From NCBI RefSeq assembly GCF_900113015.1, contig NZ_FONV01000007.1:487868-551867 (forward strand): a stretch of DNA of 64,000 nucleotides. The letters run 5' to 3'. The DNA is from Actinoplanes philippinensis (lineage in GTDB: Bacteria > Actinomycetota > Actinomycetes > Mycobacteriales > Micromonosporaceae). Positions 58,661 through 64,000 of this stretch are shown in pieces (position 1 is the stretch's first letter; every line of letters begins with the position of its first letter). The notes under the pieces were generated by a model. The model searched no databases, had not been told where the DNA came from, and saw only the letters and a list, made by a program, of their open reading frames with translations. The position numbers were made by a program, and so were the translations under genes.

Positions 58661-60160
58661 TCACACCCGGTGCAGACCGGGCCGGCCGGCCTCGACCACG
58701 AACGACGCGTTCGTGGAGACCGCCGCACCCGGCCGGCTGACCCGCGGCAGCACCCGGAAGTCCGCCCGCATCCGGTCCCGACCGAGCGTGACCATCGTGT
58801 ATCCGCGCCGCTCCGAGTAGTGCTTGAGGTGCGGGTTGACGCCGGGCCACGGCACGTCGCGCCGACCGGTGCCGTCCCCGTTCGAACTGATCGACGTGCA
58901 GATCAGCTCGGTCCCGACGGTTGCCGAACCGGGGTCGCGGTAGTCGAGCTTCAGGTCGTTGGCGAACGCGGCGTGCACGTCCCCGGTCAGCACCAGCGGA
59001 TTGCGGACGCCACGTTGCAGCCAGCCACGCTGGATCCGGTCGCGGGCCGCGCCGTACCCGTCCCAGGCGTCCATGTTGGCCGCTCCGGCCTCGTCGGCGT
59101 ACCGGGCGAAGAACACCTGCTGCCCGAGCACGTCCCACGTCCCGTAGTGCCGGGCAAGGCCGTCGAGCAGCCACTTCTCCTGCGCGGCGCCGGTGATCGT
59201 CCGGTTCGGCGCGTCCGCCGCCGCGCACACCTTCCAGTAGTCGCCGCACGGCTGGTCGTCGCGGAACTGCCGGGTGTCGAGCATGTGAAAGGTGGCCAGC
59301 CGGCCCCAGCCCACCCGCCGGTAGAACGTCGCCGACCGCAGCGGCATGTTCTCGTAGTACGCCCGATACGCGGCCGCCCGGCGGGCCCGCCACTGCGCCG
59401 CCGTCAACGACGGGCGGGTGTTGGCCCGTACCAGCTTCGCATAGTTGTTCTCCACCTCGTGGTCGTCCGGCACCACCAGCCACGGCGCGGCGGCGTGCGC
59501 GGCCCGCAGATCCGGATCGGTACGGTACTGCGCGTACCGCCGCCGGTAGTCGGCCAGCGTCACCGCCTCCCCACCCGCGTGCGTGCGCACCCGCCCCGGT
59601 GACCGGCTCTCCTCGTAGATGTAATCCCCGAGGAACAGCACCAGCCCCGGGTTCTCCTCGGCGATCCGCCGGTACGCCGTGTAGTAGCCGTTCTCGTAGT
59701 TGGCGCACGACGCCACGGCGATCCGCAGGTCCGGGCCGAACGTGCCGGGCGCCGGAGCGGTCCGGGTCCGCCCGACCGGCGAGATCTGCCCGTACGCCCG
59801 GAACCGGTAGTAGTACACCGCGCCCGGCTGCAGTCCCCGGGCGATGACATGGACCGCGTGCCCGTCGGCGTAGCGGGCGTTCACCGTGCCCGACGCGACG
59901 ATCCGGCTGAACCGGGCGGTGGTGGCGACCTGCCACTGCACCGCGATCGGCCGGCGCGGCATGCCACCGTGCCCGTCGCCGTCGAGCGGCCGGACGGCCA
60001 GGCGCGTCCAGAGCACCACGCTGGTCGGGTACGGGTCACCGGAGGCGACCCCGAGCTTGAACGGATACAGGGGAGCCGCCGAGGCGGCGGACGACAGGAC
60101 GAGCGATCCGGCGGCTGCGACCCCGCCGAGCACGAAGTAACGGCGATCGATGCGCGTCAT
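58661..60160 (-). CDS. phoD: Alkaline phosphatase D (PhoD), Tat-exported
   Basis: The 499-residue enzyme is a Ca/Fe phosphodiesterase/phosphomonoesterase exported by the twin-arginine pathway (IDRRYFVLGG in the signal peptide, cleavage near ASAAP). The N-terminal PhoD domain has FKLGVASGDPYPTSVVLWTRL. The metallophosphatase domain has VASCANYENGYYTAYR, LFLGDYIYEES, VPDDHEVENNY and LTGDVHAAF with the expected metal ligands. It releases phosphate from organic esters or wall teichoic acid outside the cell. No clear PHO box was recognised. Confidence 0.94.
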   Translation of the reverse strand: MTRIDRRYFVLGGVAAAGSLVLSSAASAAPLYPFKLGVASGDPYPTSVVLWTRLAVRPLDGDGHGGMPRRPIAVQWQVATTARFSRIVASGTVNARYADGHAVHVIARGLQPGAVYYYRFRAYGQISPVGRTRTAPAPGTFGPDLRIAVASCANYENGYYTAYRRIAEENPGLVLFLGDYIYEESRSPGRVRTHAGGEAVTLADYRRRYAQYRTDPDLRAAHAAAPWLVVPDDHEVENNYAKLVRANTRPSLTAAQWRARRAAAYRAYYENMPLRSATFYRRVGWGRLATFHMLDTRQFRDDQPCGDYWKVCAAADAPNRTITGAAQEKWLLDGLARHYGTWDVLGQQVFFARYADEAGAANMDAWDGYGAARDRIQRGWLQRGVRNPLVLTGDVHAAFANDLKLDYRDPGSATVGTELICTSISSNGDGTGRRDVPWPGVNPHLKHYSERRGYTMVTLGRDRMRADFRVLPRVSRPGAAVSTNASFVVEAGRPGLHRV

Positions 60161-60341
60161 GATGCGTACGATCGAGGCGCCGCGTGAATGCGACGACTGC
60201 CGCCCGGATACCCCCGATGACGCGAACCGCAAGAAAGCGGAAGCAATCGCCGAACGCCCGGCCGCCCCGCACCGAACGGCACTTTGCCGCCCACTTGCCG
60301 AAACCCTCAGACCCGCCGGTGGCCTGCCGAACGTCGCCGCC

Positions 60342-60881
60342 GTGAGCAACCCCCGCTACACCCTGCGCTCCGCCGCGTTCGTGACGGTGTACCTGGCGGC
60401 GTTCCTGATCGCCCCGATCATCCCGGCCTCCCCGCTCGCGCCGCTCGTGGCCGGGGGCGTCTGGCTGACCGCCCAGGCGGGGTACGGGCTGCGCCGCCTC
60501 GACGTGATCCTGCTCGCCACGGCCACGGCGGTCGGCGCCACCGTGCAGGGCGCCGGGCTGCTGATGTCGATCACCGTCGCGGTGTGGGCGGTGCTGCCGT
60601 CCGTGCTGTTCGCGGTGCTGCTCGAACGGCTGCTGCCCGGATACTGGCGGGGTCACGGCGACCGGTTCCGCCGGCCGGCCGTCGCCGTCGCCACGCTGGC
60701 CGGGATCGCCCTGCTGACCGCGGGCGCCGCGGCGATGATCGGGGCCGTCATCGACACCGGCTCATGGCTCGCCGTGCCGTTCGCCCGCGACGCGATCATG
60801 CTGTTCCTGGCTCCGCTCGCCGTCAACACCGTGCACCGGCTGCGCTCACCACGCCGCGCCGGCCTGACGGTGGTCCGCTGA
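60342..60881 (+). CDS. Integral membrane protein of unknown function
   Basis: The 179-residue protein has about five hydrophobic helices (about 10-30, 35-55, 60-100 as two, 115-138, 145-165) and short basic loops. No family is recognised. GTG 60342 (VSNPRYTLRSAAF) is chosen because membrane-type sequence starts there; the longer frame upstream overlaps the phoD 5' end and is low in hydrophobicity. It is divergent from phoD and upstream of the BY-kinase-like gene. Confidence 0.65.
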   Translation: MSNPRYTLRSAAFVTVYLAAFLIAPIIPASPLAPLVAGGVWLTAQAGYGLRRLDVILLATATAVGATVQGAGLLMSITVAVWAVLPSVLFAVLLERLLPGYWRGHGDRFRRPAVAVATLAGIALLTAGAAAMIGAVIDTGSWLAVPFARDAIMLFLAPLAVNTVHRLRSPRRAGLTVVR

Positions 60882-60978
60882 CCCGAGGCAGATCCGCCGG
60901 AATGATCGACGCGGGGAGTCACCGCCCGATGGAAGAATTCCCGCCCGGACAGTCCGGCGACGGGGAGGACCACCAGCG

Positions 60979-62529
60979 ATGACCACCTACGGGCGGGGCG
61001 CGCGACTGCTGCGAAGGTACGGCCTCTGGACACTGGCGGTGACCGCGGCGGCCGTCACCGCCACCTGGGGTCTGCACCGGTCCCTGCCCGTCGGCTACCA
61101 GTCACGAGCCACCGTCCTGGTCGAGCCACGGTTCGCCGTCAACGGCCCCGACCTGGACACCGAACGCCAGATCATCCTCTCCGACGTGGTCTCGGTGCCG
61201 GCCGCCGCCCGAGTCGGCGTGGACACGACCCGGCTCCTGAGCGGCCTCACCGTCGAGACGGCGCCGGGCTCGAACGTGCTGCGGTTCGTCTACACCGCCG
61301 CCGACGGGGCCGCGGCACGGGGGCGGGTGCGTGCGCTCGTCGAGTCGTACGCCGCCTATCGCCCCGGGGTGTCCGTGCTCAGCGAACCCGGCCTGCCCAC
61401 CACGCCGGCCACCCGCCCTCTCCCGCCCGACCTGGCCGCCGCGCTCGTCGCCGGACTGCTGCTCGGCATCGGCACCGCGTTCCTGCGTGCCCGCACCCGC
61501 GGCACGATCCGCAGCCGTGACGACTACGCCGCGCTGACCGGGGCGCCCGTGCTGGCCACCGTTCCCCGGCACCGGCGGCCCGGCGCGCCCGCCGACCCCG
61601 GCTCGCCCGCCGCCGAGGCATACCGCTACCTGCGGTCCCGGCTCCAGCCGTCGCTGCGCCCGACCGGCACGACCACGATCCTGGTGACCAGCCCGGGCCC
61701 CCGCCAGGGTCGGACCACCACCGCCGCGAACCTCGCCATCACGCTCGCCCGCGCGGGCCGTGCCGTCGTCCTCGTCGACGCCGATCTGTGCGACCCGCAG
61801 ATGCACCACGTCTTCCGGACATCCGGCGAGCACGGGCTCACCACCCTGCTCGACGGCGACGCCACCGTCTCCGACGTGCTGGAGGACACCCCCGTGCCGC
61901 ACCTGCGCCTCCTTCCGGCCGGCCCCCGCGACGGCGAGCACGCGGACCTGATCGGCAGCGGGCAGCTGGCCCGGGTGCTGCGGGCCGTGCAGAAACACGC
62001 CGACGTGATCGTCCTCGACTCGCCCGCGGTGCTCAGCGCCGCCGACACGATCGCGCTGGCCGCCCTCAGCGACCAGGTGCTGCTGGTCGGCGACTTCGCC
62101 CGCACCCGCCGCGGCACCGTCCGGCGCGCCCTCGCCGAACTCGCCGACGTCGTGCACGGCAACGTCCGGCCGGTGCTGGTCAACGTGCCGAAGAGCGCCG
62201 GCGCCCTGGTCCCGCTCCCCCGGCCGGCCGGGCCTGCGGTGCTCACCCGCGACCGGCTCGTCTCCGACGCCGACGACGTGGCTCCGCCGGCGGTGACCTC
62301 GCACTCCTACGTGGAGATCGACAGCACACAGGCCGACTCGCTCGCCGACTATCACGCCCGGACCGCTACCGTCGCCGTCCCGGTGATCTCCGGTGCGGTC
62401 TACGCCTCATCAGCGGCCACGATCAACGCGCCGAAACCCGTCTCCGCCGCGCCGGACAGCCCGGCGGAGGAGCCGGGCTCCGACGAGCCTGTCGGGTCGC
62501 CGACAACGCCCGCCGCGATGTCCGATTAG
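60979..62529 (+). CDS. Wzz/BY-kinase-like polysaccharide protein with altered Walker A
   Basis: The 516-residue protein has a Wzz-like part with two membrane helices (about 17-34 and 152-170) and a cytoplasmic tyrosine-kinase-like ATPase domain (about 210-430). Walker A is GPRQGRTTTAAN (240-251), with Arg245 where the family has lysine; Walker A' VVLVDADL and B VIVLDSPAVL are normal. The tail has few tyrosines instead of a cluster, and Pro/Ala/Ser-rich ends. BY-kinases regulate polysaccharide chain length. ATG 60979 is preceded by GGGGAGG. It might be a non-catalytic regulator. Confidence 0.85.
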   Translation: MTTYGRGARLLRRYGLWTLAVTAAAVTATWGLHRSLPVGYQSRATVLVEPRFAVNGPDLDTERQIILSDVVSVPAAARVGVDTTRLLSGLTVETAPGSNVLRFVYTAADGAAARGRVRALVESYAAYRPGVSVLSEPGLPTTPATRPLPPDLAAALVAGLLLGIGTAFLRARTRGTIRSRDDYAALTGAPVLATVPRHRRPGAPADPGSPAAEAYRYLRSRLQPSLRPTGTTTILVTSPGPRQGRTTTAANLAITLARAGRAVVLVDADLCDPQMHHVFRTSGEHGLTTLLDGDATVSDVLEDTPVPHLRLLPAGPRDGEHADLIGSGQLARVLRAVQKHADVIVLDSPAVLSAADTIALAALSDQVLLVGDFARTRRGTVRRALAELADVVHGNVRPVLVNVPKSAGALVPLPRPAGPAVLTRDRLVSDADDVAPPAVTSHSYVEIDSTQADSLADYHARTATVAVPVISGAVYASSAATINAPKPVSAAPDSPAEEPGSDEPVGSPTTPAAMSD

Positions 62530-62660
62530 CGTCGGTCCTGGGACGCTCCGGACACCCCGTACCGCTCTGGAGCGTGAATGAACCATGACGCAGGGTTGGA
62601 TCCCACCACACAACGGGCATACGGCCGCCAGGCCCTGCAATTCTCCGCGAGAGGTGAGCG

Positions 62661-62894
62661 ATGACCACGAACCAGACCACGATCAGTGAGGTCCCCGCCG
62701 ACATCACCGGCACATCCGAGACCAGGCGCGGTCGCGTGACCGAAACCGTACGCCGCAACCCCAAGAAGACGGCGACCGCGACCACCCTCGTCCTGGCCGC
62801 AGCGGCCGCCGCAGCCCTGCTCCTGGCCAGGCGGCGCTCGGCCAAGGCCACGGCCCGAAGCCGCAACCGCCTGGCCGCGTTACTCCACCGCTGA
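62661..62894 (+). CDS. Small membrane protein, function unknown
   Basis: The 77-residue protein has a Thr-rich N-terminus, a basic linker (RRNPKKT), one Ala/Leu-rich helix (about 42-56) and a basic Arg/Lys-rich C-terminus. ATG 62661 follows GAGAGGTGAGCG. Similar short proteins are common in actinobacteria without known role. Confidence 0.7.
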   Translation: MTTNQTTISEVPADITGTSETRRGRVTETVRRNPKKTATATTLVLAAAAAAALLLARRRSAKATARSRNRLAALLHR

Positions 62895-62950
62895 GCCGCG
62901 TCACTCCACCGCTGACCGAAACCGAGCTGTCCGAACCCGGCTGATCGAAT

Positions 62951-62983
62951 CGGCGCCACCGCCCCCGTCGGGCGGTGGCGCCG
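62951..62983. terminator. Bidirectional hairpin terminator
   Basis: A perfect stem of 14 bp (62951-62964 with 62970-62983, loop CCGTC) lies between the convergent small membrane protein gene and the CBS gene, 5 bp from the latter's stop. Confidence 0.8.
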
Positions 62984-62987
62984 TTCG

Positions 62988-63425
62988 TCACACCCGCTCG
63001 CCGGTGATGTAGCCGGCCAGGTTGCTCCGCTCGTCCTCGAGCTCCCCGATGCGGTTCTTCACGACGTCACCGATGCTGACGACACCGCGCAGAACGCCGT
63101 CCACCACCACCGGCACGTGCCGGAAACGCCGCTCGGTCATCAACCGCTCGACGTCCTCCAGCTGCGCTTCCGGCTCAACCGTCCGAACCTGGGCAGTCGC
63201 GATCGCACTCACCGGCTCCGTCAGCACCGCCGCCCCACGCGCCGCCAGGGCCCGCACGACGTCCCGCTCACTGACGATCCCGTCCACCACCGAGCCGTCC
63301 CGCGACACCACGGCCGCGCCGATCCCGTGTTCCGCCAGAACGGCAAGCAGCCGCTCGATACTCACCTCCGGTCGAACGGTGACCACCTGATCACCCTTGA
63401 CCCGCAGAATGTCGCTGATCCGCAT
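62988..63425 (-). CDS. CBS-domain pair protein
   Basis: The 145-residue protein consists of two CBS domains (about 8-60 and 72-125) with VVSRDGSVVDGIVSERDVVRAL and HVPVVVDGVLRGVVSIGDVVK. It resembles M. tuberculosis Hrp1, a DosR-regulated protein, and other IMPDH-type CBS pairs that bind adenine nucleotides. A short acidic tail follows. ATG 63425 has GGGAGGG 3 bases upstream. No DevR-type box was found before it. It is transcribed away from the rRNA terminator region. Confidence 0.9.
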   Translation of the reverse strand: MRISDILRVKGDQVVTVRPEVSIERLLAVLAEHGIGAAVVSRDGSVVDGIVSERDVVRALAARGAAVLTEPVSAIATAQVRTVEPEAQLEDVERLMTERRFRHVPVVVDGVLRGVVSIGDVVKNRIGELEDERSNLAGYITGERV

Positions 63426-63617
63426 CGTCCCTCCCTCGCACTGATCCTGCACCGGTCGGCCCCGCGTTACCCCCTTCTATGCCGAACCGGAGCCATCCCT
63501 GTCAAGAAGGACAACCTTTTGCGGAGGTACGTGCCACTGCTCCCACAACCGCATCCACCCGGCTCCCGGCTGCGCCGCTACCGCCGGCCAGGGGGTGGCT
63601 CGCGCTCGTGTCAGGGC

Positions 63618-63656
63618 AAAAAGAAAAGGCCCACCCAGTCACCCGGGTGGGCCTTT
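63618..63656 (-). terminator. rRNA operon terminator
   Basis: On the minus strand AAAGGCCCACCC pairs with GGGTGGGCCTTT (12 bp) and is followed by a T-rich tract (TTTTCTTTTT). It lies 13 bp beyond the 5S rRNA end. Confidence 0.9.
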
Positions 63657-63668
63657 CCATACGTTGAG

Positions 63669-63786
63669 TCCGGCGGCGTCCTACTCTCCCACACCCTCCC
63701 GAGTGCAGTACCATCGGCGCTGGAGGGCTTAGCTACCGGGTTCGGAATGTAACCGGGCGTTTCCCCTCCGCTATGACCACCGAAAC
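63669..63786 (-). rRNA. rrf: 5S ribosomal RNA
   Basis: The minus strand reads GTTTCGGTGGTCATAGCGG at the 5' end, has CCGAACCCGGTAGCTAAG in the middle and ends GGACGCCGCCGGA, the canonical 5S layout of about 117 bases. End coordinates are estimated to within a few bases. Confidence 0.95.
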
Positions 63787-63911
63787 ACCTTTCAGCAACA
63801 GCGAAGAACCAGCAACTCTCCGGCGCCGGCCACATCAGGCCGATCAACCGTCAAGGTGGTTGTTCGTTTGCTGTGAATCACACAGTGGACGCTAAGCAAC
63901 AAATTTAAGGT

Positions 63912-64000
63912 GGTTAAGCCCTCGGCCTATTAGTACCGGTCAACTCAACACGTTACCGTGCTTACATCTCCGGCCTATCAACCCAGTCGTCTAGCTGGGA
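63912..64000 (-). rRNA. rrl: 23S ribosomal RNA, 3' end (partial)
   Basis: The minus strand contains the conserved 3'-terminal part of 23S rRNA, with GTTGAGTTGACCGGTACT and AATAGGCCGAGGGCTTAA. The gene continues beyond the window. A 125-bp spacer separates it from 5S; it holds no tRNA gene. Confidence 0.93.

Noticed and set aside
63787..63911. tRNA gene in the 23S-5S spacer
   Set aside because: No cloverleaf or CCA-end pattern is visible; the segment reads as rRNA spacer with processing stems.

Overview
The window is high-GC actinobacterial DNA. The GC-rich third codon positions, GTG starts, GTGA/ATGA-coupled operons, actinobacterial regulatory boxes (DevR, Nur, IdeR/DmdR, TTGTCCACA DnaA boxes) and protein types fit Micromonosporaceae. 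An Actinoplanes-like organism is plausible, because a full-length chemoreceptor suggests motility and pyruvate formate-lyase suggests fermentative capacity; the genus is inference. The right edge runs into the 3' end of an rRNA operon on the minus strand (5S complete, 23S partial).

Layout. 1-13.3 kb is a low-oxygen block: the end of pyruvate formate-lyase with its activase, a CocE-type hydrolase under a MarR regulator, a DevR/DevS-like hypoxia two-component pair, an Acg-type nitroreductase, an ECF nickel transporter behind a Nur-like box, a peptidoglycan-binding protein and a phosphoketolase. Three 14-bp sites of the form GGGnC....GnCCC (devR/devS gap, before the nitroreductase, before the phosphoketolase) suggest one DevR regulon. 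14.1-23.7 kb is a xylo-oligosaccharide/xyloglucan locus: alpha-xylosidase (GH31), two ABC permeases, a binding lipoprotein, a LacI regulator and a secreted GH3 enzyme. Long CGAAGCGCTTCG-centred palindromes precede both the binding-protein gene and the GH3 gene. 23.8-30.6 kb holds a CoA-disulfide-reductase-like flavoprotein, a 42-bp tandem array, a maltokinase-cap-like protein with a repeat insertion, an ornithine cyclodeaminase pseudogene, and an acyl-CoA dehydrogenase/SDR operon with a divergent TetR gene.

31-50 kb is accessory and regulatory: an orphan S-4TM-like putative pore-forming effector, a MacB-type efflux operon facing an OmpR/kinase pair across a small inverted-repeat element, an LLM oxidoreductase, an L,D-transpeptidase, a ClgR-like regulator, a short Rho with a long C-rich leader, a membrane protein with an L7/L12-like domain, a PAS-SpoIIE phosphatase, and a second OmpR/kinase pair facing an ABC-2-type exporter. 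50-64 kb carries an RsbV/RsbW-type pair, a minisatellite, N-formylglutamate amidohydrolase, glutamine synthetase II, a universal stress protein, a chemoreceptor, a 230-bp fold-back element with two DnaA boxes, a single-domain response regulator, an iron-boxed siderophore-interacting protein, an emfourin-like protein, PhoD, a BY-kinase-like protein with a substituted Walker A lysine, and a CBS-domain protein.

Most genes are ordinary. The points most worth following are the orphan S-4TM-like protein, the fold-back element with DnaA boxes, the C-rich leader of the short rho gene, the shared DevR-type boxes, and hairpins that overlap translation starts (usp; the glnII to amidohydrolase junction).
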